Program-made: the position numbers and the translations under genes
The notes under the pieces: generated by a model
Told to the model about the DNA's origin: nothing
The model's input: only the letters and a program-made list of their open reading frames with translations
Database searches by the model: none
Shown: piece by piece, positions 22,629-31,985 of the stretch
How positions within the stretch are numbered: the stretch's first letter is position 1
Layout: each line of letters begins with the position of its first letter
DNA from: Mucilaginibacter sp. OK283
GTDB lineage: Bacteria; Bacteroidota; Bacteroidia; Sphingobacteriales; Sphingobacteriaceae
Length of the DNA stretch: 64,000 bases
Direction of reading: 5' to 3'
Assembly: GCF_900110415.1 (NCBI RefSeq)
Contig: NZ_FODR01000009.1
Span: forward strand, 186,001 to 250,000

Positions 22629-22709
22629 ATGGAATATATCCTTGTAACAATAGCAATAATGCTGATATGCATCACGGCGCTTACCCGACAAAATAAAAAC
22701 ACCTATTAA
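22629..22709 (+). CDS. Possible 26-residue single-helix membrane peptide
   Basis: ATG at 22629 opens MEYILVTIAIMLICITALTR followed by QNKNTY and a TAA stop. The composition (one hydrophobic helix, polar tail) is that of real small membrane proteins such as KdpF-like peptides. It ends 11 bases before the next gene, so it could be the first gene of that operon. Too short for certainty. Confidence 0.4.
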   Translation: MEYILVTIAIMLICITALTRQNKNTY

Positions 22710-22720
22710 ACCCAATACCA

Positions 22721-23422
22721 ATGAAAACCTTTATCTCCACTCTTTTAACCATGTTTTTTTACATTGTTGCCTATGCACAGCAAAGTAACACCAAAACGGA
22801 AACCGGCAGCGGCAATACCGCGCAGTTTGTTTCGCCCATATCCTTACAGGTACTTGTTGGCAGCCAGGGCATAGGCGCCGATGTGAAATATGGTTTTTTG
22901 CCAAAATTATCCGGCCGGCTTGGCTTTGGTATCATCCCGATAAATGCAAACAGGGGCTTCCAGTTTTTCGGTTTCCCGGTACAGGGGCAGTTTTCAACCA
23001 GTTTCTCTAATGTCCATTTGCTGGCCGATTATTCGCCTTTTAAAACCAATAGCTTCCGGCTGGTAGGCGGTGCCTCATATATTACACAAGGTAAGGCAAC
23101 TGCCGTTATTACACCATCTGGTGGTTATAACATCGGGAGCCAATCGCTCACCAAAGATCAGATTGGTGTGCTGCAGGCCGATGTTACGTGGAAAGGTGTT
23201 GCGCCTTACCTGGGCATCGCCCTTTTTAAAGGATTTCCGGGCCGGCTTTTAAATGTAAATCTTGATGTTGGTACATATTACCTATCCAGGCCAGGCACTT
23301 CGTTTACGGGCACAAAGCTACTATCAGATAACGATGCCAATAACATACAATTCAATAAAAATATGCAGGGCTATCGTTGGATGCCTGTTGTTCAGCTCAA
23401 TTTTAATTTACGAATCAGATAA
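22721..23422 (+). CDS. Outer membrane beta-barrel protein, hypothetical
   Basis: Protein of 233 residues with a signal peptide (MKTFISTLLTMFFYIVAYA) and alternating hydrophobic strands (GIGADVKYGFLPKLSGRLGF, VHLLADYSPFKTNSFRLVGG), ending in VVQLNFNLRIR. This is the layout of an eight-strand-type barrel. The nine-base gap to the next gene implies one transcript with the lipoprotein that follows. Together they resemble an outer-membrane pair of unknown role. Confidence 0.65.
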   Translation: MKTFISTLLTMFFYIVAYAQQSNTKTETGSGNTAQFVSPISLQVLVGSQGIGADVKYGFLPKLSGRLGFGIIPINANRGFQFFGFPVQGQFSTSFSNVHLLADYSPFKTNSFRLVGGASYITQGKATAVITPSGGYNIGSQSLTKDQIGVLQADVTWKGVAPYLGIALFKGFPGRLLNVNLDVGTYYLSRPGTSFTGTKLLSDNDANNIQFNKNMQGYRWMPVVQLNFNLRIR

Positions 23423-23431
23423 AATATCATC

Positions 23432-25219
23432 ATGAAAAACACCTTTAAACTCCACTCACAAATTAACCCGGCAAAACAGGGTAGTGCGCTTATTAATATT
23501 TTTTTAATGATTGCGTGCATGGTACTGGTACTAACCCTGAATAGCTGCCGGAAACCCAATGAAGGCATAGCACTCACCATTAACGAAACCACGCTTACCA
23601 AAGCGCCTGTGTTATTACGTTTTGCCAACGCTAATGCGAATTCCGCTAATCAGCCCGGCGATTTTGATGTTAAAATAACCGGCAGAGATGCAGCACTGGT
23701 ACAAATGGACGGTGGATCGACCAGCGATTTTAAGGCCTCGCATGGCTTTTTACCTTTATCGCTTACCGCCAACGCTGCTCCCTCGCCTTCGTCGCCGGTA
23801 ACATTCAATGTATCGGCCGATATCCCAGGGTATGCGCCCATAGTGCAAACCGTTACCATTACAAAAGATAGTGCAAAAATTGTTGATGTTGGCGTGGTTG
23901 AATATGCCAACCCACCCGCAGGTACATCTGTTTTGGCAACTACCACACCCTTATCCAACGGCGTATCTGCCGGGGCTACCCTTAACCTGCCGCAACGGTC
24001 GGGCATGGTTGAAACGGCACAGATTAAAATTTTACCCGGTACAGAAATGCTTGATGCAGATGGCTCGGCTATAAACGCATCGGCGTTAACATCCAATATT
24101 GTTGATTTCAGCGCCGTTTCTACAACTTCATACGGAGCCTTTCCCGGAGGTTTTAGCCCTACCAATGTGATAGATAAGGCGGGCAACCAGGTTAATGGCG
24201 GCAATGCCATCAATTTTGTGTCGGCGGGTTTATTGTCCATTAAAATGTCGGCGGCCGGTACACAGGTAAGGCATTTTTCGCAGCCTATACAGGTGAGTAT
24301 GAAGCTGGATCCTAACACCACAAACTTTATTACCGGCAATAATATTAAAGCCGGCGACACCGTGCCGCTATGGAGCCTTACCGAAGAAACCGGGCAATGG
24401 AAAAGCGAAGGCGATGTAACTATAACTAATGATAGCGGCGGCAACCTTATTGCCAATTTTGAAACCTCGCATCTGTGCTGCTTTAACCTTGATTGGAGTT
24501 GGGCGGTGGCCGGGCATCCATACGGCACCTGTTTTACGCCGCTAACCGTGCGCATTCACTGCGGGGCGGGCAACAGCGGTATTTATGATGTAACCATTGT
24601 TACACCCAACAACCAATACCTGGCCGGCGCCCATGGCGAATTTGTACACGATGGCGATGTAGTAGTATTTCCATATGTGCCCAGCATTGCGCAATGCAAG
24701 GTTGTTATCAGCAGCTTTAACTTATACCTTAACCCGCGGCTGCCCATACTTGCACAAACCGGCCTGTTTAACCCATGTAGCCAGGGTTCTGTCGATTTGA
24801 GTTTTGGTAGCCCGGCTACGCCTTCGCTCATCAATGTTACCCTTAATATGCAGGGCTATTGCAGCAATAAAAACATCAACCTGCTGCCTTCAGGCTGGTT
24901 TTTCCTTTACGATGTTGGTGCAGCGCGGCTCAATCAAAACGCATGGACTTACGCCTACGTAAACCGGGGCGTTATCCAATATGCTTTTGGCGCAGGTATT
25001 ACAGGCAGCAATGGCAGGTATAGCATTAAATTATTTAACGGCGATCAATATTACATGTACGCTTACAATAGCTACGTATGGTACCAAACATCGGTGTTTA
25101 CCATGGCGCCGCGAAACTTCACTTTACCGTCTGCAAGCGGTATAAATGGCTCGGCTATTTATGATGCAGGCAGCAATACCCTAAACATCACTGCTAAATT
25201 TAGCGTGCGCTGTCGTTAA
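23432..25219 (+). CDS. Large surface lipoprotein, hypothetical
   Basis: Protein of 595 residues. After an extended N-terminus, the lipobox is LTLNSC (cysteine at residue 39) in MIACMVLVLTLNSCRKPNEG. The following ~300 residues are rich in Ser, Thr, Ala and Gly with Ig-like strand patterns (SPVTFNVSADIPGYAPIVQT, KIVDVGVVEYANPPAGTSVL). A cysteine-bearing part follows (HLCCFNLDWSWAVAGHPYGT, VRIHCGAGNSGIYDVTIVT), and late Tyr-rich strands complete it. The signal region is longer than usual, so a later start is possible, but the next internal Met codons are within the hydrophobic segment. It is in the same operon as the barrel protein. No enzyme motif is seen; a surface-exposed binding role is a guess. 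Confidence 0.6.
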   Translation: MKNTFKLHSQINPAKQGSALINIFLMIACMVLVLTLNSCRKPNEGIALTINETTLTKAPVLLRFANANANSANQPGDFDVKITGRDAALVQMDGGSTSDFKASHGFLPLSLTANAAPSPSSPVTFNVSADIPGYAPIVQTVTITKDSAKIVDVGVVEYANPPAGTSVLATTTPLSNGVSAGATLNLPQRSGMVETAQIKILPGTEMLDADGSAINASALTSNIVDFSAVSTTSYGAFPGGFSPTNVIDKAGNQVNGGNAINFVSAGLLSIKMSAAGTQVRHFSQPIQVSMKLDPNTTNFITGNNIKAGDTVPLWSLTEETGQWKSEGDVTITNDSGGNLIANFETSHLCCFNLDWSWAVAGHPYGTCFTPLTVRIHCGAGNSGIYDVTIVTPNNQYLAGAHGEFVHDGDVVVFPYVPSIAQCKVVISSFNLYLNPRLPILAQTGLFNPCSQGSVDLSFGSPATPSLINVTLNMQGYCSNKNINLLPSGWFFLYDVGAARLNQNAWTYAYVNRGVIQYAFGAGITGSNGRYSIKLFNGDQYYMYAYNSYVWYQTSVFTMAPRNFTLPSASGINGSAIYDAGSNTLNITAKFSVRCR

Positions 25220-25253
25220 AAGAAATTGGCCGTTAGGTTAATAAATAGGGGAG

Positions 25254-25284
25254 AGGCCCCGTCAATAGAAATATTGCGGGGCTT
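25254..25284 (+). terminator. Rho-independent terminator
   Basis: Stem of about 8 bp around GCCCCG/CGGGGC (25254-25261 with 25276-25283), followed by TTGTTGTTTTTT. It lies 35 bases after the lipoprotein stop. Confidence 0.7.
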
Positions 25285-25500
25285 TGTTGTTTTTTAGGAT
25301 GACAAGGCGATATATCAACAGGCTGGCCAATGATTGGACTTTGATGACTTGCGAACGTTTTTTTATCGCGCTCAAGGGTGGTATAAAATCACTTTTGTTT
25401 ATTTATGCCCTCTGTTACAATTTGTTATGATTATTGTTGAACAAAAAATGTACCTTTAAACAGCCCATTTCGTTACAAGTATACCTAATCTTCACAGCTC

Positions 25501-26589
25501 ATGGCCCAACCACTTAACGCCCCCTCAATACAACAGTCCACCAAGCCTGTAAGGTCGGTACTTCAATACATGCGGATGGCTTACCGGATACAAATGCTTA
25601 CGATTATATTGGGTATCATATTTTATCTGCTGGCCTCTTATTTCAGGGTGAACTATATTTTTGAAAAATCGAGGTCAATAGACCTTGTTTTGTCTACAAA
25701 CAAGGTACTTGCCAGGCATCTTAACAAAAAGCTCACGCCCCAATATATTGATAGCGTACGTACAGATATGACGCATGAAATGGCTCACGGCGGCTACATG
25801 GCAATACCGATAGACCGCTTTATGACAACAGATAGCGTTATCCGCATGGATAATGATAAGCAGGTGATTGAAAGTTTAAGCAAACTTTCAGATACGGCAG
25901 GCTATAATCCCAATGAATTGACCGATAGGGTGCAAAATACGGTATCAAAATCCTTTTTTAACAAGTATGGCCTCAGCCAATTTATAACCGGCGGTAATTG
26001 GTGGTCGCCATGGGCAACGCCAATTGCGGTATTTTTAGGTGTCGACATTTTTTTGCTGTTGATAACCGGGTACCGGATAAGCCTTGAGCGCGACAAGGCC
26101 GAACGCGCCAGGGCCCAGCTAAATGCCAGTAATAACCCAAAGGATATCAGGCTGAGCTGGGTATCGGCCCAAACTACCCTTGATACCTACTACCGCCGTA
26201 ACCTGGAACAAAATACCTGGACTTTTATACTGAGCGTTATTGTAATGATTATTGGTTTTATACTGATATTTTGGGGCATAGGCAAGGCTATCAGCGGCGA
26301 TAGCACCGATAAAAACACATCGCTGGTATCCATTTTGTCAACATCGGCCGGCGTAATTACCCAGTTAATTGGCGGCACATTTTTAGCCATATACAACTCT
26401 ACTTTAAAACAGGCGCTTGATTATACCACCAACCTGCAAAAAACAAGTACAGTGGGTACATCTTTGGCTATACTTAACAGTATTGAAATAGATGACCAGG
26501 ACGTAATGCTTGCCGACCCAACCATTGCGGGCAAGCTTGTAGATGCCAAAATAGAAATAGCTAAACAATTGATTGAGCAATCGAAGTAA
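25501..26589 (+). CDS. Four-helix membrane protein, possibly TRADD-N-associated-like
   Basis: Protein of 362 residues with two pairs of membrane helices: one near residues 32-55 (LTIILGIIFYLLASYF), one near 168-190 (WATPIAVFLGVDIFLLLITG), and a closer pair near 240-300 (TFILSVIVMIIGFILIFWGI; STSAGVITQLIGGTFLAIYN). The last pair, flanked by helical segments DTYYRRNLEQNTW and NSTLKQALDYTTNLQ, is reminiscent of the TRADD-N-associated two-helix domain found in prokaryotic conflict systems. The resemblance is weak and unconfirmed. Neighbours give no support for a defence role. It has its own upstream gap of 280 bases after the previous gene. Confidence 0.45.
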   Translation: MAQPLNAPSIQQSTKPVRSVLQYMRMAYRIQMLTIILGIIFYLLASYFRVNYIFEKSRSIDLVLSTNKVLARHLNKKLTPQYIDSVRTDMTHEMAHGGYMAIPIDRFMTTDSVIRMDNDKQVIESLSKLSDTAGYNPNELTDRVQNTVSKSFFNKYGLSQFITGGNWWSPWATPIAVFLGVDIFLLLITGYRISLERDKAERARAQLNASNNPKDIRLSWVSAQTTLDTYYRRNLEQNTWTFILSVIVMIIGFILIFWGIGKAISGDSTDKNTSLVSILSTSAGVITQLIGGTFLAIYNSTLKQALDYTTNLQKTSTVGTSLAILNSIEIDDQDVMLADPTIAGKLVDAKIEIAKQLIEQSK

Positions 26590-26685
26590 GGGAGAAAAAA
26601 CGCTCTGTTGTTGATTGAGACGGCAAGGTGTTATGCGGGTATATTGGTTTATGGATATGAATTTAAACTATCTTACTACGAGTTA

Positions 26686-27009
26686 TTATAAATCATAGTC
26701 ATATCGGGTTTCATCAAAAAATGCGAAGATCAGATAATCATGTTTTTCATCGTCCTTGTAATCTTTGACTAATTTGATATTCGCTTCGACACTGAAATCG
26801 GGAATCGGTGCGCTGCTGTTAGTGACGATGTCATCCAATAAATCCAATTCGATATTATTGGGTTCTGTCTGATAATACGCCGTCAATATGATATTATGTT
26901 CTTGAAAATCGACATCAAGATACAGCTTCCTCAGGTTTTCGGTTATCTTGTATGTGAGATAACGTAACACTATGCCTGAAAGCGCATATTTTTTTTCTTC
27001 TTTATTCAT
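26686..27009 (-). CDS. Small hypothetical protein
   Basis: Protein of 107 residues, charged and soluble, not recognised. Segments are YALSGIVLRYLTYKITENLR, VDFQEHNIILTAYYQTEPNN, and DEKHDYLIFAFFDETRYDYD. The alternation of strands and acidic loops is like that of small immunity proteins, but no toxin gene is adjacent, so this is not claimed. It is 70 bases upstream of, and on the same strand as, the YifB gene, yet gap and composition do not prove an operon. Confidence 0.5.
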   Translation of the reverse strand: MNKEEKKYALSGIVLRYLTYKITENLRKLYLDVDFQEHNIILTAYYQTEPNNIELDLLDDIVTNSSAPIPDFSVEANIKLVKDYKDDEKHDYLIFAFFDETRYDYDL

Positions 27010-27079
27010 GATTTAGCATATTTAATGTCCGATTCTTTACTTCAGATTACTAAGCCTTGAAATTTCATATCAACTAAAA

Positions 27080-28618
27080 TTACCCAGCCCAGCCCTCTCT
27101 ATCCAAACTCCTGAAATGAATAGCTTCGGCCAGGTGTTCCAGTTTAATTTCTTCGCTGGCGGCAAGGTCGGCAATGGTGCGGGCCACTTTCAGGATGCGG
27201 TCATAGGCGCGGGCGCTCAGGCCAAGCTTTTCCATGGCTTTTTTCAGAAGGGTTTGGCCGGCTGTATCTATTTTGCACAGGTCGCGTACCATTTGGGGGC
27301 TCATTTGGGCGTTGGCATGTAAATCGGGGCGGTTGCCAAATCGTTCTATCTGAATTTCGCGGGCATTGATTACGCGTTCGCGGATGTTTTCACTTTTTTC
27401 GGCCAGCCTGTCTGACGATAGCTCGTTGAAATTAACCGGGGTAACCTCCACATGCAGGTCGATTCTGTCCAACAACGGGCCGGATATTTTGCTTAGGTAT
27501 TTTTGCACCATTCCCGGCGGGCAAATACATTCTTTTTCGGGATGGTTGTAATAGCCGCAGGGGCAGGGGTTCATACTGGCCACCAGCATAAAGCTTGAAG
27601 GGTAATCAACCGTAAACTTTGCTCTTGATATGGTTACGCGGCGTTCTTCAAGCGGCTGGCGCATTACTTCCAGGGCGCTGCGTTTAAATTCGGGCAATTC
27701 ATCCAGGAACAAAACACCATTGTGGGCCAGCGAAATTTCGCCGGGGGCGGGATTGCTGCCGCCGCCTACGAGTGCTACGTCGCTGATGGTATGGTGCGGG
27801 CTCCTGAAAGGTCTGATAGTTACTAATGCATCGGCAGCTGCAAGCTTACCTGCAACGGAATGAATTTTGGTGGTCTCTAACGCTTCGTATAAGCTTAGCG
27901 GTGGTAAAATAGATGGCAGCCTGCGGGCCAGCATAGTTTTGCCGGCTCCCGGCGGGCCTATCAGGATAACGTTATGACCACCGGCGGCTGCAATTTCCAG
28001 CGCGCGTTTGATGTTTTCCTGGCCGCGTACTTCGCTAAAGTCGCTATCATAGTTGCACAGGCTGTCGTAAAATTCTTCGCGGGTGTTTACTATTACAGGT
28101 TCGAGCTTAATATCGCCATTAAAAAAGCCAACCACTTCTTTAATGTTTTCAACACCATAAACCTCCAGGTCATTTACAATAGCGGCCTCGCGGGCGTTTT
28201 GTTTAGGGAGAATAAAACCCTTAAAGCCATCTTTACGGGCCTGTATAGCGATGGGCAACGCACCTTTGATGGGTTGTAAGCTGCCATCGAGCGATAGTTC
28301 GCCCATAATGATATACTTATCCAATTCTTCGGCATCCAACTGGCCCGAGGCGGCTAACACGGCGGTAGCAATGGTGAGGTCATATGACGAGCCTTCTTTT
28401 TTGATATCGGCCGGGGCCATATTTACCACTACCTGCTGGCGCGGCATCCTGAAATTGCAATTTTTTAGTGCCGAATCAATACGGAAATAGCTTTCCTTAA
28501 TAGCCACATCGGGCAGGCCCACAATAAAATATTTGGTCCCTGCCGCTATATTTACCTCAACTGTAATGGTGATAGCCTGTATCCCATAAACCGCACTGCC
28601 AAAAGTTTTAACTAACAC
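27080..28618 (-). CDS. comM: YifB/ComM-family Mg-chelatase-like AAA+ ATPase
   Basis: AAA+ protein of 512 residues, expected length. An N-terminal Lon-protease-like fold (MLVKTFGSAVYGIQA... to ~190) precedes the ATPase. Walker A is LIGPPGAGKTMLARRL (~215-230), Walker B is GVLFLDELPEF, and sensor/zinc-like cysteines are in MNPCPCGYYNHPEKECICPP. The C-terminal part holds LSARAYDRILKVARTIADL. The start is GTG at 28618, matching the family N-terminus exactly. In naturally competent bacteria ComM is a hexameric branch-migration helicase used in transformation. Competence is not demonstrated here. Confidence 0.9.
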   Translation of the reverse strand: MLVKTFGSAVYGIQAITITVEVNIAAGTKYFIVGLPDVAIKESYFRIDSALKNCNFRMPRQQVVVNMAPADIKKEGSSYDLTIATAVLAASGQLDAEELDKYIIMGELSLDGSLQPIKGALPIAIQARKDGFKGFILPKQNAREAAIVNDLEVYGVENIKEVVGFFNGDIKLEPVIVNTREEFYDSLCNYDSDFSEVRGQENIKRALEIAAAGGHNVILIGPPGAGKTMLARRLPSILPPLSLYEALETTKIHSVAGKLAAADALVTIRPFRSPHHTISDVALVGGGSNPAPGEISLAHNGVLFLDELPEFKRSALEVMRQPLEERRVTISRAKFTVDYPSSFMLVASMNPCPCGYYNHPEKECICPPGMVQKYLSKISGPLLDRIDLHVEVTPVNFNELSSDRLAEKSENIRERVINAREIQIERFGNRPDLHANAQMSPQMVRDLCKIDTAGQTLLKKAMEKLGLSARAYDRILKVARTIADLAASEEIKLEHLAEAIHFRSLDREGWAG

Positions 28619-28705
28619 GATGATAAAGTTTGTTCAAAGCGTAAGATAAAAATTTTTAAGTATCGCAACATAAAAGGAATATAAAAATGTGCCCTAAAAC
28701 AAAAA

Positions 28706-28724
28706 CGGCGCCTTATGGGCGCCG
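28706..28724 (-). terminator. Hairpin terminator
   Basis: CGGCGCC (28706-28712) / GGCGCCG (28718-28724) with a five-base loop; the minus strand continues into TTTTTGTTTT. It lies 10 bases after the stop of the gene at 28735. Confidence 0.8.
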
Positions 28725-28734
28725 CTGTTAAATG

Positions 28735-29388
28735 TTATAACCGTTGTTTATACGTATCAAAATCGCTTGCAAAATCTTTCAGGATGTTGTACCACGAATG
28801 TGCCCAATAGTTGCGGAAGCCGAAACCACGGCTGTTCCCGGTTTTGTAAACGGTAAATAAAACCGTTTTATCGTTCATGTTTACAAAGGTTACCCAGGCA
28901 CCGGCCTCATGTGTTGCTTTACTCATACCTTCAACAAACATCATCATGCCCAGGCCTTTCTGGCCCTGGAAATCATAATTCTTTACCAAATCAACAATGT
29001 CTTTTTCTTTAAGGGTACTAAAGTCGCTTGGCTTCTCGGTAAAAAAGTTTTTGGTGATGGCGTTATTTACAGCTTCGGTAACCTTGAATGCAAAGTGTAC
29101 ACTATCTCGGTGCGAAGCACGGGGCACGTTGTATGTTTTTGGCTCGGTTATAAACAGGTTTGCCCATGCCGGGATAAATTTACCTACAAACTCGGAGTTC
29201 AATAGTTCGCCCGACGCCTTGTATGCCGCTTCAGAACCAATAAACCTTGCCTGGGAAAAATCCATTCCCAGCCAGGTAACCGGTACTTTAGGGTTAAACA
29301 CGTCGGCTTTGGTTTGTGCCTGGGCAACGTTTACTATGGCGCAGGTAAGTAAGGAAATAAAACAGCTGAATTTTGTGATTTTTTTCAT
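28735..29388 (-). CDS. Secreted protein, hypothetical
   Basis: Protein of 217 residues from the ATG at 29388 (MKKITKFSCFISLLTCAIVN...), with a signal peptide cut near VAQA-QTKADVF. The longer frame from 29451 would place 21 odd residues before the signal. The mature part has WLGMDFSQARFIGSEAAYKA, HRDSVHFAFKVTEAVNNAIT and GFGFRNYWAHSWYNILKDFA. This pattern occurs in many Bacteroidota secreted proteins without assigned function. A strong terminator follows. Confidence 0.6.
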   Translation of the reverse strand: MKKITKFSCFISLLTCAIVNVAQAQTKADVFNPKVPVTWLGMDFSQARFIGSEAAYKASGELLNSEFVGKFIPAWANLFITEPKTYNVPRASHRDSVHFAFKVTEAVNNAITKNFFTEKPSDFSTLKEKDIVDLVKNYDFQGQKGLGMMMFVEGMSKATHEAGAWVTFVNMNDKTVLFTVYKTGNSRGFGFRNYWAHSWYNILKDFASDFDTYKQRL

Positions 29389-29547
29389 GGTTACGGTATA
29401 CTTTATATTACCCGCCGGTATTGCCGGCAGATAATACAAAATAACACACAATTCATGTAATTAGCATAGCCCTAAAATAACCGGATAGTTAAATTTTGTT
29501 ATTGTGTACCCAACACGGTCAAAATCAGGCTGATATTTTTTGAAAGA

Positions 29548-29937
29548 TCAAATGGTATTTACAAACAGGAAAAAGACACAGGAAATCACAGCATAGGCCA
29601 TCAACATAATTGACCATACTTTTTGATTGTTTTTGCTCAGTTTTTCAAATGCAATATTCCATTTTTTAAACCGGCCGTTGTTTAGTAATATAAAGTAATT
29701 AAGCAGCAGTGCGCCCGAGGCGGCCAAAAGTATTACAGTTGCAGTTACCTGGTTAATATTAAACCATTTTTGGTGTAAGCAAAGCTGGGTAAACATCAGC
29801 AGGTTAGTTAGCAAAAGGATTAACAGGAAACTAACGCCAAAAAGCGAGTTAAATTTGGGTAGGCCACCTTGTCCGAAATTTCTGGCGTTCCATCTGTAAG
29901 CGGTTACATACATGGATTTAATTGCTGCTGTGTTCAT
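29548..29937 (-). CDS. Small membrane protein, hypothetical
   Basis: Protein of 129 residues with three hydrophobic helices: FGVSFLLILLLTNLLMF, QVTATVILLAASGALLLNYF and SIMLMAYAVISCVFFLFVNT. The N-terminus reads MNTAAIKSMYVTAYRWNARN with WNA and a GQGG turn. Not recognised beyond its topology. No operon partner; the next gene upstream is 237 bases away. Confidence 0.55.
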   Translation of the reverse strand: MNTAAIKSMYVTAYRWNARNFGQGGLPKFNSLFGVSFLLILLLTNLLMFTQLCLHQKWFNINQVTATVILLAASGALLLNYFILLNNGRFKKWNIAFEKLSKNNQKVWSIMLMAYAVISCVFFLFVNTI

Positions 29938-30124
29938 GATGTTAATGGTTTAAAGGTTAATAGTTGGTAGTTAAACGAGCCGATGGAATGGATTGTTTGG
30001 TTGATAACGCAAACTGCAAAATTATATTATGTAAAAATTTCAAATTTTTGAAGATAGCCATATAAAAGTTTGGCAAGCGACTAAATGTCAATAAACCGGA
30101 ATGGCGTTATCTTCCGGGTAAACA

Positions 30125-30152
30125 AAAACGGCCACCAAAAGGCAGCCGTTTT
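30125..30152 (-). terminator. Hairpin terminator of the carboxylesterase gene
   Basis: AAAACGGC (30125-30132) / GCCGTTTT (30145-30152) with a 12-base loop, 22 bases after the stop on the minus strand, ending in T-rich sequence. Confidence 0.75.
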
Positions 30153-30174
30153 ATACTATTAAAGTGGGAGATTT

Positions 30175-31803
30175 TTATTTTGCCGATGCCATTTGAAGCA
30201 GGGCAGCGTCATGATGGTATTTTACTTCGGCTTTGTTATCAAATAACATAGCCGCTCCGTTTTGGGCGGTGTAAGCAGGCCAGTTGGGTAAGCCCTTGGC
30301 ATTTGGGTTACCGGTACGGGCAAAATTTATCCAGGCTTGGCTCATTTTATTGGCTAAGGCGTAGGCATCCTTACCACCGCCGGTCATTTCTTCGCAGCGT
30401 TTAATGTTATCAAACTCAAAACAGATATCGATACAATGGATGGATTTAAACATGCCATCGGCCACTGGTGATTGCCAGGTAAACATATACATATAAACCG
30501 GCGCCGCGCCGGTTACTGCCGATTTTGCGTTGGCCTGGCGGATAACACCCGGCCTGAAAGTTGCTAAATCGATATCCAGGTAATCGGATGGTTTTACAGT
30601 GCCCGGGTAGGCTTTTAAAACCTCGGCCATATAAGCTTCTGTTTTATCAGCATATTTTTTTTGAAGATATCCTTTAACATCGTCCATACTAAAGTTACGG
30701 ATAGCCGGGTTTATCAGCGAGGCCATAAATTCGGTTTTAGTTGAGCCAACCAGTAAGGGAATGTTTTTTGATAGTTCGGCAGCGGCCGGGTCATTTAACT
30801 GGTAGGGTAAAAACACGCCATCGTTAACCGGCTCCCAGCCCAGGCCAAAACCGGCAACGGATTTACCTTCGGTTTTTAATTGCTGGGCAACTTTAGGTAA
30901 CGCTTTTTTTGCGGCGGCGCTCAGGCGTTCGTATGATATGGTTTGTAACGAATCAGCCTGGTTTGGCTGCAGGTTCAATACTTCCAGCATAGCCGCGCCA
31001 ATTCTTTTTGATACATCGTTATCCATAAATTTTGACTGGTAACTGCCGCTTTGTACAATAGCTTTATGGAACAAGCCTTTTGCTGATGGCGCCGCCATTA
31101 AGGTAGTAACCTTGCCGCCACCACCCGACTGGCCAAAAATAGTTACGTTATCCGGATCGCCGCCAAAGCTGGCTATATTTTGTTTTACCCATTGCAGGGC
31201 AGCAACAATATCCATCATACCCACGTTGGCCGATGATTTATATTTATCGCCATAGGCCGATAGGTTTAAAAAGCCCAGCAGGTTTAAGCGATGGTTAATG
31301 GATACCACCACAACATCGCCTTTTTTGCTCAGGTTTTCGCCGTCATAGGATGGCAGTTCAATGGCCGAGCCGGCAGCAAAACCGCCGCCATGCAGCCAAA
31401 CCATTACGGGGCGTTTCTTTTGATCGTTAATGCCTGGAGTCCAAACGTTGAGTTTCAGACAATCCTCATTCATATAGCCCCAGTTGTGCTGAAAGCCAAA
31501 CTCGATAGGGTCGTTAACGGTAGTGGTTGGGTCGATAGGACAAACAGCGCCGTATACCAGCGATGCGCGGACACCCTGCCATGGAGCGGGCTTTTCGGGT
31601 GCCATAAAACGTTTGGCAGTTGCGTAAGGTATGCCTTTGTAATTAAAGGTGCCGTTGTGGATGTACCCGCGTACCTGCCCTGCATCGGTGCTGGTTACGG
31701 CTACACTTTCGCCGGCAATAATGGCATCGCTGCTTTGGCTGTAGCCAAATAATGGCAGCAGGCAAAAGGCCAGCAAAGCCCAAAATGTTGAGTTTTTATT
31801 CAT
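30175..31803 (-). CDS. Type-B carboxylesterase/lipase family protein
   Basis: Secreted alpha/beta hydrolase of 542 residues with a signal peptide (MNKNSTFWALLAFCLLPLFG). Family landmarks: GVPFA-like strand as FNYKGIPYATAKRF, EDCLKLNVWTP, oxyanion-hole VMVWLHGGGFAAGSA, and nucleophile elbow FGQSGGGG, where most members have GESAGG; the Ser is kept. The acid residue lies near STKTEFM (Glu) and the His in SIHCIDICFEFDN. Such enzymes hydrolyse carboxylic esters in the periplasm. The palindrome-rich upstream gap suggests specific regulation. Confidence 0.85.
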   Translation of the reverse strand: MNKNSTFWALLAFCLLPLFGYSQSSDAIIAGESVAVTSTDAGQVRGYIHNGTFNYKGIPYATAKRFMAPEKPAPWQGVRASLVYGAVCPIDPTTTVNDPIEFGFQHNWGYMNEDCLKLNVWTPGINDQKKRPVMVWLHGGGFAAGSAIELPSYDGENLSKKGDVVVVSINHRLNLLGFLNLSAYGDKYKSSANVGMMDIVAALQWVKQNIASFGGDPDNVTIFGQSGGGGKVTTLMAAPSAKGLFHKAIVQSGSYQSKFMDNDVSKRIGAAMLEVLNLQPNQADSLQTISYERLSAAAKKALPKVAQQLKTEGKSVAGFGLGWEPVNDGVFLPYQLNDPAAAELSKNIPLLVGSTKTEFMASLINPAIRNFSMDDVKGYLQKKYADKTEAYMAEVLKAYPGTVKPSDYLDIDLATFRPGVIRQANAKSAVTGAAPVYMYMFTWQSPVADGMFKSIHCIDICFEFDNIKRCEEMTGGGKDAYALANKMSQAWINFARTGNPNAKGLPNWPAYTAQNGAAMLFDNKAEVKYHHDAALLQMASAK

Positions 31804-31891
31804 GGTTATCTGGTTTAATATAATTGGTTTATGGATTATCCGGGGGATGAATAACGTATACCATTACCATGATTCATTGGGCAATAAACCA

Positions 31892-31930
31892 ATAATTATC
31901 ATTGTGTAGGTATTACACAATGATAATTAT
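31892..31930. promoter_or_regulatory. 16-bp perfect inverted repeat upstream of the carboxylesterase gene
   Basis: ATAATTATCATTGTGT (31892-31907) and ACACAATGATAATTAT (31915-31930) around a seven-base centre. A second inverted repeat (ATTGGTTTAT 31823-31832, ATAAACCAAT 31884-31893) flanks it towards the start codon. An operator is more likely than a terminator because no T-run follows on the minus strand, but both are possible. Confidence 0.5.
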
Positions 31931-31985
31931 AAAAATTTATAAATCAATAGGCTGTTGATTTATTTAGCAAATAGTAACAAGCTTA

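Noticed and set aside
26686..27009. Immunity protein of a toxin system
   Set aside because: Shape is suggestive but no toxin gene or polymorphic cassette is nearby.
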